Origin: Cylindrodendrum hubeiense
Lineage: Eukaryota; Ascomycota; Sordariomycetes; Hypocreales; Nectriaceae
DNA length: 64,000 nt
Assembly (NCBI GenBank): GCA_014621425.1
Contig: JAANBB010000142.1
Span: forward strand, 21,689-85,688
Direction of reading: 5' to 3'
Below the pieces are notes generated by a model. That model did no database searches. It was not told the DNA's origin and saw nothing but the letters and a program-made list of their open reading frames with translations. Both the position numbers and the translations under genes were made by a program. This document shows, in pieces, positions 1-10,768 of the stretch. How positions within the stretch are numbered: the first letter of the stretch is position 1; the number at the start of each line of letters is the position of its first letter.

Positions 1-367
1 ACTGGGGCGGGGCTCAGCCACAATTCAGCTCCAAAAGCAGTCGGAGGGGTTAATTTTGATCAATAAGACGTGATTAATTCTCTTTGTGGGGCCCTAAGTC
101 TGATAGCGGGGTACTATTACCCTATCTAAGCCTCGGCCCACATTTTCTACTACACCTCCCATTTCACAAGCAAGACTCAAGAACACTGCCGCTCAATAAC
201 AAACCACAACGAGTTCGTCACCACCACCACGACATCTTCACAAATCAAATCAAATCAAATAAAAGACATACTTAATCGAATATCAGAGCAAGTATCACCC
301 AGTTCGGCCGCGTTGCCCCATCCTAGCGCTGGCAAAACCTGACAACGACTAACCCCCATCAAACAGA
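1..367. other. Upstream region of the RRM-like gene
   Basis: No coding signal is convincing here. A short direct repeat, CAAAT four times in a row, lies at 241-260 in what is probably the leader of the gene starting at 368. Whether this belongs to a promoter or a 5' UTR cannot be told from sequence. Confidence 0.4.
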
Positions 368-1099
368 ATGGCACCTCACAACAGTCAGTGGGAGGACCAG
401 ATCAAGGGCTTCCGGAAGAACCGGCGCCTTCTCGTTGCCCGTGGCATTCCCTTCAGTGCCACTCGGGCCGCATTCGAGACTGACCTCCGGGCTAAGCTCA
501 CCAAGCCCGACTCCGTTATATTCTTCTGGCCGTCGCCGTCGCCGTCTTCGGCCAATTACAACAACCCGGCTCGTCACATGGGCTGGATGATGATCGGGTT
601 CAACCAGCGACCCGATGTCAAGATGGCTGAGGATGAACTCAGGGACTAGAATTTCCGTGGCGTTCAGATCAGAATCGATCGAGCAAGAAGGTTTGCGGTA
701 AGTTTATGGACCTCCTTCTCCTCTACCTCATATTGATGGCACCACTAATGCAAACCGTAGCATACTTCAGTCTCTTCGGGCAACACTCCCACTCTCGCCA
801 CTGCCGTTTCCACCACCACCGCTCCCGCCACTCCCACTTTCACCACTGCTGCTCCCGCCACTCCCGCCATCGACGCCCCCACCATGGCTCCCTCCACAGC
901 TCCCTTCATGGCTCCCACCATCGCAGCTCCTATGGCCACCACTCCCGCCGCTACTACTATCAACGCCAGCTCATGGCAACTCCGCCCGCAACCCCTTCGG
1001 CCCTCTCCAAGAGACTTCCTCAGTGTCGCGAGCCGTTCTGACATGGGAGCACGAAGGGGTTCCCGAAGAGGAGGACAAGAACCAGAACAACGGAGATAA
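368..1099 (+). pseudogene. RRM-like protein gene with an in-frame TAG
   Basis: Two exons, 368-697 and 761-1099, flank a clean intron (GTAAGT donor at 698, CCGTAG acceptor ending at 760). Spliced, they give 223 codons, but codon 94 (647-649) is TAG. Reading through it restores an RRM-like fold: a first strand (LLVARGIP), an RNP1-like strand (GWMMIGFN) and a last strand after the stop (FRGVQIRIDRA). The second exon encodes a Thr/Ala/Pro-rich stretch and a basic RG-containing end (GARRGSRRGGQ). The open frame on both sides of the TAG and across the splice site suggests a recently damaged gene, a readthrough product or a sequence error. As it stands, the product would be a 93-residue truncated protein. 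The RRM assignment is by strand pattern only, and the partner RNA is unknown. Confidence 0.5.
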
Positions 1100-1248
1100 T
1101 GGCGACGACGACTTTCTAGACGACTAAGAAAGAAGGCGACCCCCTCCGCACCCACATGGGCCGGCTCCAACCATAACATCTCGAAAGGCCCTTCTCGTCA
1201 TAACGGCAAACATCAATAGGTGAATGGGCGAAAGCTCACCACTTCTTT

Positions 1249-1362
1249 TTCCTTGATGGGTGAAAACCCGATTCCTTGATGGGTGAAAACCCGATTCCTT
1301 GATGGGTGAAAACCCGATTCCTTGATGGGTGGAAACCCGATTCCTTGATGGGTGAAAACCCT
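1249..1362. repeat. Five tandem copies of a 23-bp unit
   Basis: Units begin at 1249, 1272, 1295, 1318 and 1341, each starting TTCCTTGATGGGTG. The first three are identical, the fourth has one A-to-G change, and the fifth drifts at its 3' end into the adjoining larger repeat. A degenerate relative (GGTGAATGGGCGAAAG) precedes the array near 1219-1234. No coding frame is needed to explain it. Confidence 0.95.
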
Positions 1363-1550
1363 TGGGCCTGGCCCTAAAGCGTATTTATGGCAGCCCTACA
1401 GGGAGTGGGTTCGATTCCCACGGCGCTTCTCTCTTCTTTGACGGGCGAAAGTCCTTGGGCTTAGTCCCTAAAGTGTCGTTATGCAAGCCCCACGGGTCCT
1501 ACAGGGAGTAGATTCAGTTCCAACGGTGCTCCTCTCTTCGTTAATAAGTG
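1341..1550 (+). repeat. Two diverged ~100-bp units carrying a tRNA T-arm-like hairpin
   Basis: The segment from 1341 to about 1432 recurs in diverged form at about 1434-1550. Shared anchors include TTGGGC, CCCTAAAG, ATGG/ATGC, ACAGGGAGT and the CTCTCTTC tail. The first unit holds GTGGG-TTCGATT-CCCAC at 1406-1422, a perfect T-stem and loop matching a pol III B-box. It is followed by GGCGCTT, which can pair with AAGCGT upstream at 1377-1382. The second unit has lost this pairing. No A-box, D-arm or anticodon arm can be drawn, so it is not called a tRNA. It may be a tRNA-derived element or a decayed tRNA tail. Confidence 0.5.
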
Positions 1551-2088
1551 GAAGTCCGAACGGCATATAGACCTCGCGTGGGCGAGGATGACATAGTTAT
1601 ATGGTGTCTCATATCTATCTTGCGGCAGAATGCAAGAAAAGGCACACCGTCGTCAGACCTAACTCTAGCATTCAGTCGACGGGAGGCGAGCAATTCCTCA
1701 AAACTTGAAGCCGTCTCAGAGTTGACCTAAATGACAGCTCGCGCGAGATTTGGATACTTGAGTCGTAGAAGGGTGCACACATTGGAACGCTAATAAAGCG
1801 TCGTAGGGGTCGCGACCTGCCAGATCGGGCGGACTTGGACCGGACAAGATGCGGCACAGCTAGTGTGCAGGGACGTCGACGATTAGCGTCGGCAACTTTT
1901 ATCATTCAATCGAAATAGTTGATAGAGAACGAGATTATAGAATCAAAACTAAAAGAATGCCTCGAAGGGATTTGTTCAATACGCCCGTAACCGTCTATTC
2001 CAAGTCTATGATGACCCGTGAATTCCGTTGCTAGCAAATGCACGCCGGCATGCTGCCAATCCTAACGCTAACGCAAACATTGATATCA
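1551..2088. other. Intergenic, no recognised feature
   Basis: Only short unsupported frames are present. It is the 3' flank of the minus-strand PAP2 gene, so its termination signals should lie just below 2089, but no diagnostic motif stands out. Confidence 0.4.
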
Positions 2089-3223
2089 TTACAGAGTCTT
2101 GGGCACGCTCCTCGCCGTGGGGTTCACCAGGTCCAGCCGGTTGAGCAGTGGGGCGAAGATCCAGTCCTGGACGGGCTTCAGGATAAGCACAATCTGGTTG
2201 ATTCTCCAACCGAGGAAGGGAATCATGGCGCCAATGGCAGCGTCAGTCAGGAAATGGTTGGCAGTGGCGACAATGGTGATGAGCATGGCAGTGGGCCACA
2301 GAGGGGCAAGGATTCGCAGAGGTCGATGGGGAGAGAAGCGGCAAAGGGAGACGGCGAAGAAGAGGGCAGTTCCAAAGTGCAGGCTGGGCATGGCGGCAAT
2401 GGTGAGCTGGAAGCGGTTGTTGTTCCAGGCGTTGCCGCCGCCGGCCTTGCTGTGGAGGATGTCGATGTAGCCGTATTCCTGGGGGAGAAGACGGGGAGGC
2501 GAGCAACGCCACAGAGTGACGATGAAAAAGGCAATGACATTGTCGGCGGCAATGGTACGGCGGATTCGCTGGAAGGTCGAAGTCGGAAGGAAAGTGTAGA
2601 TGTAGACGAGGAAACAGACGCCAACGCTAATGTGCGAGTAGTAGACCTTGGCCAAGATGGGCATGAGCCAAGCCTGCTCCTTCATGATGTACTCCTGAAA
2701 TCGCTGCTCGATGTCGAGACCGAAGAACTTTTCGAAGGAGAGGATTTGGAGAGCGTGGTCGCGGGCGCCGAGGAAGACGGCCTTGTTGCCTGCAATCATT
2801 CTCGCGGACATGGCTCGGAGCCCTTGGTAGATCCTAGACAACGTTAGTTTTGCCCAAGTTCCCGGCCTCAGCAATCATACCAGTATGTCATGTTCCAGTA
2901 CCAAATCTCGACGAGGAAGGGGTACGCGTTGAAGAATCGAGAGAGCAGGCGGAAGAACAGGTTGGGAGCCTTGCGGACGGGGCTCTCGGAATGGATAACG
3001 GTGGGCTTGAGGGGAGGGGAGGCGTCGGTGTAGTGTGCGCCAGACTCGAGATCATCGTCGAGGGTCTCTTGGGGGAGGCTCTGGCCGCCACGGCGCCGAT
3101 TAAGGAGACATCCCGCAGTAAAGGCCAGCACAATGACTAGAAGGTTAGCTTGATATAGTCGAGGCGGATACATGAAGGCGACTCACAGGCTGGCTCAACA
3201 ACGTTCTTTGCGACGTTTGTCAT
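2089..3223 (-). CDS. PAP2-superfamily integral membrane protein (AUR1-like inositolphosphotransferase family)
   Basis: Three exons on the minus strand, 3223-3187, 3136-2881 and 2833-2089, give 345 residues. Both introns have GT donors and CTAAC branch sites with CTAG acceptors, and a split Trp codon rejoins across intron 2. The protein has several hydrophobic segments and the paired PAP2 signatures MPSLHFGTAL and, about 50 residues later, ANHFLTDAAIGA, which supply the active-site His residues and Asp. Proteins of this type (PAP2_3) include inositol phosphorylceramide synthase Aur1 and related lipid-phosphate enzymes of fungal membranes. This one is shorter than Aur1, and the conserved core sits in the last exon, so a phosphatase or phosphotransferase on a lipid substrate is as far as the sequence goes. 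The first Met in exon 1 (MTNVAKN) is chosen because it lies upstream of a correctly phased intron. Confidence 0.85.
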
Positions 3224-5657
3224 GGTTGCGTTTGCTGTCGCAGACAAGCAAGGTAGGGCAAGCAAGAGGAGCAAGGGGAGAAATCACAGGGCTCCTCCAG
3301 TATGACGACTCAAGTTGATGCGGATGGACAAAGGACAAAGGACGGAAGGAGTGGGCGCAAGCTACGAGGGATCAAGGAGGGAAAGCCTGGGATGGCAAAA
3401 GCGTAGGCGCGAGATCAAGGACACTGGCGAATTATGTAGGAAGAGAAGAAACAATGTACAAAGGGAGGAGATCCAGGTAAGAAGTACGGAGTACACAACC
3501 AGGCACGAGACATGGGACGAACATTGGACAGCAGAGCTCAGGCATGGCAGATGCTCGCCCACGGACGAACCCGACCAGACACAGGCAAACAGGCACGAAG
3601 TACCGGATGAGAGGGAAATAGGCACCTGGTTTGGCTGGCTGCTACAGGGATTGGGCTGGGAGCTAAGAATAAAGCATCTCCATACCCATACATACAGTAG
3701 TATGCCCAGTATGCCTCGTGGGGATGTGTTTGTTTCGGCGTTTGTAACCTGCACAAGCACATACTATGTGTGCGTGTGGTGGCCTCGACGATACAGCGGC
3801 CCCGGGGTGGAGCATCTGTCACGTCGACTGGTAGCGAGTCTGACCCGGTCGAGGCCGACTGTCAGTCAGGAAAGGAGGCATGCGGCGCAATTGGAGCGGA
3901 GTAATTCAACTGCAGCTGTAATGACAGCAGGCCGCAAGCGTGAGATGGCCAAGGGGGAAGAGGGGGGGAGTGCAGCGGTTTGCGAAGGGAGTGTGTAGCT
4001 GAAGCTGGAGGGTTGGGAAAGCTTGATTCGCGACTTGCACGTGCTGGATTGCCCAACTGAGGATTGGCCGGGGTGGTATTCGCACCCGGTGGGTCACTTC
4101 GGCAGCAGTCTCAACCGCTGCGGCGCTACGCACCGTCGATACGTCACGGTCGGGTCACTGGAACGGGGCGGCACAGCGCTGCCACCCGCCGATTACAGGC
4201 CTGCCTGCCCCTCAGCGTCGCCCCGCGAGCGGGAGCCCCCAGGGCATTGCTCGGGTGCCCGCGGCCGCCATTGGAGGCGATCCCATCGCTGGCAGCAGCC
4301 CTGGTCTGCGGCAATCCAGTCCCGGCCACGGCAGTGCCTGTTGCCGACCTCTACGATGGGGAGGGCTGCCTAGGTAGGTACCAAGGCAATGTGCGCGTTA
4401 TTTGGCACGCACGTACGTGCCTAGATAGGTACAGATGCGCGGCCGTTGTATCGCCGTGGTGGTGTGGTCGAGCAAGCGCTGGGCGGAGCTGAGAGCATCG
4501 ACCGACCGAGCCACGCTGCATCGCGCGTATGGGGTAGGTAATCTGCACGGAGTACGCGGATCGCCATGAGCCGCTCAGACTCCGTCGGGCTGCTCGAGCC
4601 GTCAGAGGCGTCAATAGCGCCCGACTCCAGAACGCCGTCCCGGAGGCGGAGCTGGTGGGAGCGGGTGCCAATTGCCTTCCGCGGCGGCGTTTTCGCCTCG
4701 TTGGTACCGTGTCCACTCCAGCTTCTAGCTTCAGAGGCGAGCAAGGGATTGCCGTGATGCGATGGCCGGGATGCAATCCCTGGCCGGGCAGCCATGACAC
4801 GTTTTTCCGGGGTAGATCAGCAAATGGCTCAGTGAATACGGGAGCAGACAGGCGACAGAGAGTTCGCTGGGCCACCGGGCGCCCACTGCAACGGGCCCCT
4901 TTTCCCCGATGTCACTGCTGGGGGTCCAACGGCAATGCGCTGTGGCACGCGGCATGTACCGTCGCAGCGGACGCGAGGGGGCTTCGTTAAGGATGAGAGA
5001 TGACGGATGCGAGAGATGGGATTCGCCGCATCGCCAGCCACCGTCAACCTTGGATTACGGTTATCAACGCTGCCTGTCGACGGAACGGATAGGGCTGTGG
5101 ATGCAGTGTGAATGCAGTGTGAATGGCAGCCGAGTCGGGCCACCTGAGCCTGGGATGACTGTACTGGCTTCCTGTACTGACCTCATCTCACTGGGTCCCA
5201 AAGTCGTTTTCGTCGCAAGTATCACCACGGCCCCGATGACACCAACGGACTCTTCCTACCCCCCGGCCGCCGCTTGTGACATCTCCGTTGGCCGACGGCG
5301 TCCGCGGCGTCGAGCAGACGCACCCCTGGCCCCAAGGCGGGCCACTTCATTAAACACCGTTACCCCTGTCGCAGCTGACTGACAGCACGTCAAGGCTTCA
5401 AGGCCGGATCTGGCGGATCGTGACCGTGAGATGAGGTGGCACCAGTTCACGTCGACTGAGGCCACTGAATCTCCAAGAACAAGCCCGCCCCCAGCCGCGA
5501 GCGCGGCGTTCCGAGGGACTTTGACTCTGAGCCGTCTACAACCCGTCTACAACAGCACGCCCGGCGGAGTCGTCGTTATGCAGCTCGCTCTAGGGCTGAC
5601 GGCACCGCCAACAAGAAGCAGAACTCGCCCACACACCGGCAAAGAAGCTCATGCTGC

Positions 5658-5702
5658 CAGATGCTTGTCCTACAGATACTTGCCCTACAGATGCTTGTCT
5701 TA
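5658..5702. repeat. 15-bp unit repeated three times
   Basis: Three adjacent copies start at 5658, 5673 and 5688, on the pattern CAGATGCTTGTCCTA with two or three changes per copy. It lies in non-coding DNA. Confidence 0.9.
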
Positions 5703-5940
5703 CAGAGCCCAGAACCCCACAGACCACCTCCCGATCGAGGCTTCCGTTGCGCCTGGTCGTCGGCCCAGCTCATGTCAGGTTGGGTTGAGGTAACTTACGC
5801 GGACGACCCGCGCCGTGACGAAACGCATGCGTACGCAGCGGTGCGCCATCCAACCCCAGTTCTCACGACATGGCCAACGTCAGCCTCCCCAGTCTCTGTT
5901 GATAAACCTTCTTGAAGTACATAGCCCCGAAGCGAAATGC

Positions 5941-5985
5941 AAGTGCGAAGAGTGCGAAGAGTGCGAGGGATGCGAGGGATGCGAG
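5941..5985. repeat. 9-bp unit repeated five times
   Basis: Five adjacent 9-bp units with the core TGCGA(A/G) run from 5941 to 5985. Read on the plus strand they would encode Cys-Glu-Glu/Cys-Glu-Gly triplets, but no supported gene covers them. Confidence 0.9.
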
Positions 5986-6312
5986 GAACACGGGGTATAT
6001 GCTCTGCTATTCTGCGACAGCGCACACATACATGGCAGTACAGATACCACCATACCATTGTAGGACACCATATCACACACATAGTTACTATATCTGGTGG
6101 GCTACTGGGATGCACGTCTGGGCACCAATCCCACCATCCACACTCACTGATAGGCGTACGTGGTAAGCCAAGCCATCGTCTCACCAACATCCACAGCGAC
6201 AAGACATACAGACGCGCGTCCTGGATTTGGGGCCATGTTTCATTCTCATTGAGCTCGTTATACATCTGATCTATCCTCAGCCGCTCTTGGAGGCGTCCTC
6301 CACCGCCCACGC

Positions 6313-7497
6313 CTATTTGTCCGCCACCTTGACAACGACCTTGCCAAAGTGCGCCCCGCTGTAGAGAAATGTAAAGGCGTCTCCAGCCTCGTCCATCTTA
6401 AACACGCGGCTCACGACCGGCCGGATCTTGTGCTGCTCGTAGAACCGCACCATCTCCTCGAACCGGTCCTTGGGCCCGTTGAGGATGCCCCTGAGCGTCA
6501 CGTTGCGCCGCAGCGCCAGCACGTTGATGTTGAGCTGCTTGGCCCCGGGCGCGTCCTCGTCCTCCTTGCCCGAGAGGTAGCCCACGCAGTTGATGAGCCC
6601 GCCAAACGACACGCACTCAAAGCTCTTGCGCAGCGTGCGCGCGCCGCCGGTTTCGAAGATGATGTCGACGCCGCGGCCCTTTGTTTCCTCGAGGACGGGT
6701 TCTTGCCATTCCCAGTGCGTCTGGTAGTTGATGCCAAAGTCGGCGCCCAGATCCTTCTTGGCCCGCTCCAGCTTTTCGTCAGACGACGACGTGATGATGG
6801 CTTTGAGTCCAGCCGCGTGCGCAATCTGCAATCCAGCCACCGACACGCCGCCTGTGCCCTGCAGCAGAACTGTCTCCTTCTTCTTGGCCCCGTCGGCGGG
6901 CTGGCCCAGCGGGCGCATGCCGTTGATGCACATCCACGCTGTCACCGAGGCGATAGGCAGACACGCAGCCTCCTCGTCCTTCATGTAATCCGGGACCGTG
7001 ACGAGAGCCTCGGCAGGGAAACACCGGTACTCTGTCAGAACACCAGGAAGCGGGAGTCCGAGTCCAGTGGCCATGTCGGCCTCGGTGATTTGGCCCGTCA
7101 AGTGGCCTTGGTTGAAGATGGACATGACACGGGTGCCAGTCTTGAGCTTGGGTGACTTGCTATCAACCACGATGCCGCACATATCGGAACACGGCACCAG
7201 GGGTTCCGTATCTTGGGTTGTCTGATGATGATTATAGAGACCCATGACGACTAAAGGGTTAGCACAAATAACTCATGTATGTCTCACTGGCTCACCTTCG
7301 GTATCACGATAGTTGAGGCTCACGGCCAACACCTTGACCAGCACCTCGCCATCCTTGGGCTCGGGCACCTTGCCCTCTGTAAACTGAAGCTTATCCAACC
7401 CGTCCTGGGCGGTAGTCCACTGCTTGTTGACGTCGGGGAGGGTCATTGTCGTCGGGTTGTTTCCAAACGGTAGAAATGACTTCAGAAAATCCGCCAT
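6313..7497 (-). CDS. MDR-family NAD(P)-dependent alcohol dehydrogenase / quinone oxidoreductase-like
   Basis: Two exons, 7497-7296 and 7250-6313, are joined over a 45-bp intron (GTGAGC donor, GCTAAC branch, TTTAG acceptor) to give 379 residues. The N-terminal GroES-like half shows VKVLAVSLNYRDTEVVMG, the usual MDR substrate-domain entry. It is followed by a Rossmann half with VLLQGTGGVSVAGLQIAHAAG for the cofactor and the tail KVVVKV. The shape matches the zinc-lacking MDR7-like group of putative oxidoreductases (YogA-type). The structural zinc Cys cluster of classical ADHs is absent, which points away from a zinc enzyme. The substrate is unknown and the protein is expected to be cytosolic. 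The Met at 7497 is the first in frame and the gene is complete. Confidence 0.9.
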
Positions 7498-8811
7498 GGC
7501 AAGTTGTGGTTGAGTGGTGGTCCTGATAGGGATATGTCTCTTATATGCAAAGTTCAATGACGTCCACAACGGTTATTCGATGCTGCAAGTCGCCAACTGG
7601 GATCGGAGACGGATGCAAACCTAGTCTCATCAGGGTTAGGAATGAATGACCCCTCAACCCGAAACAATTACTACGTAGTATAGATCGGGTTGCTATTAAT
7701 AAGCAATCCACTTTCATCATCACATCGGCTTCTTCAATGCCTCGCCCACTCCAAACGCAGTTGGCATCGAGTCATCAACAATGCATTCAGTCGGCGTCTT
7801 AATTTTCATTTGTCAGATATCACGTTAGCAATTACAGTTGACAAAACTCGAGATGTATTCCTTCACAGGGCGCTTCGTATCCAGATACATGATCCTCCTC
7901 CTTCAATCTCCTCCCAAGATATCTTAATGCATGCGACAGCCTCTCCATCAAACAAAACGACCGGGTTAATTCCCATTCAACAATGCAACCATCAAAAACA
8001 CCAGTGTCGAAGGCTCCCCCCTTCACCTCTGATATATCGCATCGCGACCAGGCGGATCCAGAATTAGTCGAGGGAAGAGAGAACCCGGCACCCACCGCAA
8101 AACAAAACCAAAACAAATGCAGCAATAAACTTGTAAAACTTTTTTTCTTTTTCCTTTCCAACAGCTCCTCCTCGTTTCCACATGCTCGCCACATCGCCAT
8201 CACGTCCGTGTACCACCCTTCAGCGCGCCCAGGGCAACACCGGGACTCGCGCATCGTAGTCACGGTCATCTCGGGTGGCCAGACAGGATATTATGGTGGG
8301 TATAGTAGTAGTCGTTGTCGTCGCCGAAGCAACTCCCCCAGCGCTGGCGCAGAGCGACAGCCTGAGGAGAAGCCCGTGTAGCTGTCTAGACGTAACGTCG
8401 TAAAAGCATCATAATCGTCAAAGTGATGGTCGTAGGTCTTGTCGGGGTACATTTGAGGGTATTCCAGGCTTGTCGTGACAAGCGTCTCGTGACCTTCCGT
8501 ATGGTTGCCCATGTGTTGAATAATTCCTGTATCCTGATCTCCTATCCCATACTCATCGGGTTGCATCATCATCAAGTCGCAAGACAAGGGTTTGCCTTGC
8601 AGACTTCGGGTTGTCGTAAAAAAATCCCACGTAAAACTATATGCGAGTAGCTACAGCGAGCTCGACTGGCGATTGACCCAGTCAGTATTACAAGTCGTAA
8701 AATCAAAATGCCGTGCATAATGTCGGTACTGCGTCGCATTCATTAACGTCAACCATAGCAGGCAGCGAGTGTCGAATGGCGGCGTCAGAACTGGATCAGC
8801 CAAGGCACCTC
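7498..8811. other. Intergenic, no recognised gene
   Basis: This is the promoter side of the oxidoreductase gene and the 3' side of the RNA-binding protein gene, both on the minus strand. The AAAACCAAAACAAA and CTTTTTTTCTTTTTCC tracts near 8100-8160 are low-complexity. Frames of up to 145 codons lack domains or splice context. Confidence 0.4.
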
Positions 8812-10768
8812 CTAGTGATACCGAGAGGCATTGGTAGAGCTGGAACCGACGCGTGCACCGTTGTCGGACGAATCTGGGTTTGTTAGTGATAGAAACAAAT
8901 GGAGTGACAAGTCACATACCGCTGCCACGCTGAACATGGCCGTTAGCGCGACGTCCTCCGAACCCAGCGGTGGTCTCCCACTCGGGTCCGCGGGGCTGTC
9001 GCTCAGGGGCACCCTTGGAGGTGCCGTTTGCACCAGGTCGCTGGCTGCCGATGGCGCCAGGGGTGCTGCGGGCCTGGGTCTGGAGAGCACCCGGCTCAAA
9101 GGAGCCGAGGCTCAGGCTGCTGAGACTGTTGAGAAGAGCAGCATCATTCTTGGGGCCAGGGGTACCAGTGGCTACCGGGGTGAACAGGCTGGTAATCACC
9201 AAAGCGAGCGGCCGAGCCCTGGGTCATGTTGTTAATTCCGGACGCGGCCAGGTAGCTGGAGGACGCCTGTGACGGGCTAGGGGTGAAGGAGCGAAGATCG
9301 GCAAAGCTCTTGGCAGCTCGGAGATTGTTGGGGATGCCGTTGCCATCAGGGCTTCCAGGAAGCTCGAGAGTCGGGCCCTGTCGGCCGAGGACATGGTTGT
9401 AGGCACTGCTAGCGGTTCGCGAATCGCGATCGGCGGCAAAGTCAAAGGTCGCTGCTCGGCTGAGTCCACGCTTGTGCATATCCAGGCTGTTGGCAGGTTG
9501 GTTGTGAACGTTTGCGGTGGGAGATGGCTGCTGGCGCTTAAGCACGGTAAGCTGTCGAGAATCGGCCTCGCCGATGGACTGATGCTCCAGACCCATGTGG
9601 TGTGCAAGGATGTGGATCGATCGGCGATGTTCAGGGGCGATACCAGGAGGGAAAACGAGAATCTCGCGGGAGTCATCACGACGGAACATAACCAACTCGG
9701 TATAAAACTCGAGGGTCTGAGGGTCATTCAAGTCGACGTCGCCTAACAAGTTAGTTGAATGTCACCGCAAAGGCAGGAAGATGCATACCAAGATGGGCGG
9801 TTCCTCCCCTCTGCTGGCTCTGAGACAGGGCTCCCAGAGACTGAATCGAGCTCTGCTGGTGCAACATCGGGGCTCGGTGCTGCTCCTCCAACTGGCCGCG
9901 CCTCTCTCGCTTCTCACGCTCAATGCGCTCACGCTCAGCCTCAGGCAACATCTTCTTGTACTCCACACGCAGCTTGCGACCATGAACGTCCATTCCATTC
10001 ATTGCCTCGATGACCATGCGAGTATCCTCGGCGGACTGGAAGTTGGCAAACGCCAGACCTCGGAAGACACCGTTGTCAAAGTGGTAGTTGAAGGCATACG
10101 GCTGGGGGAGGTGCATCTCCAACATGATGGACGCCAGCGTCTCTTTCCGAACCGCGAAGGGGATGTTCTTGATCACAATGGCGGTCGGAATCAGCTGGTC
10201 GCTGTCGGAAGCGGTCGATCGAAGATCGGTCGGGGAACCGTGCGAACCGGGATGGTCAACTCGGAGGCCACCGTTGGGTATGTTGTTGCCCATTCCGCCG
10301 TTGAAGGGCTGGAGGCTGCCGTGGATACCAAGACCGCTGTGGTCAGTCCAATTCTACGTTTGTTAGCGAAGTCATATTAAACATTACAGAATCACTAACC
10401 TGAGGGAGAGCAGCGCGTCGGTTGACATTTCTCTGTCGGCCAGGGCCGTTGACAGCACCGTTGACGGTAGCAACACCAGAGGTGTTATAGTTCCAAGCTT
10501 GGCCGTTATCCAACATATACCCGGGCATACCTCCCTGCATGTTCTCCATGCCCCGCGGGTTGTAGCCGCCGCCACCAATTCTATCGGCGGGATACAAGGC
10601 GGCCGAGCCTAGCTGGTTGTTGTCGAAAGGGCGCTGCGACTGTCGAGGCAGCGACATACCGGCATTAAATCCACCAGCACCTCCGTAGTTGGGTCTCGAA
10701 GAGCTGGGGGAACGGCTGGTCGACGTACCGTAGTCCATGTAACCCAGGTCGTGTGGTTGTTGCGTCAT
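8812..10768 (-). CDS. RRM + R3H RNA-binding protein (Cip1/Pin4-like), with an apparent frameshift
   Basis: Four exons, 10768-10400, 10353-9789, 9742-8920 and 8873-8812, each have clean GT-AG junctions. The first 120 residues are Gly/Asn/Gln-rich. An RRM follows (AIVIKNIPFAV ... GVFRGLAFANF ... RKLRVEYKKM), then a basic Glu/Arg helix and an R3H-like domain (EHRRSIHILAHHMGLEH). The C-terminus has conserved RQPRGPEWE and FGGRR blocks. Fungal proteins of this design bind mRNA and act in stress or cell-cycle control. The spliced length is 1819 nt, one base off a multiple of three. The frame must change near 9186-9200, between ...SAARFGDY and SLFTPVATG. Without correction the product ends at 9144 (510 residues); with it, about 605. 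No usable intron explains the shift. Confidence 0.85.

Larger units (their letters stand above)
3224..6312. other. 3.1-kb gene-free stretch
   Basis: It lies between the start of one minus-strand gene and the stop of the next, so it holds the promoter of the PAP2 gene and the 3' end of the oxidoreductase gene. Open frames here are short, overlap on both strands and show no domain. It contains two small tandem repeats (listed separately) and a CCTAGGTAGGTACC block at 4368-4381. Confidence 0.5.

Noticed and set aside
745..1179. 144-codon minus-strand Ala/Val/Gly frame
   Set aside because: Antisense of the Thr/Ala/Pro repeat of the RRM-like gene; low-complexity only.
1249..1362. CRISPR-like array
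   Set aside because: Direct tandem units without spacers, in a eukaryotic genome; simple minisatellite.
2038..2847. 269-codon plus-strand frame
   Set aside because: Exact shadow of the PAP2 gene on the opposite strand; composition is that of antisense GC-rich coding DNA and there is no domain.
5795..6310. 171-codon minus-strand frame
   Set aside because: No domain, includes the 9-bp repeat, and the start lies almost on the stop of the neighbouring gene.
6349..7155. 268-codon plus-strand frame
   Set aside because: Antisense of the MDR oxidoreductase, whose motifs and intron are clear on the minus strand.
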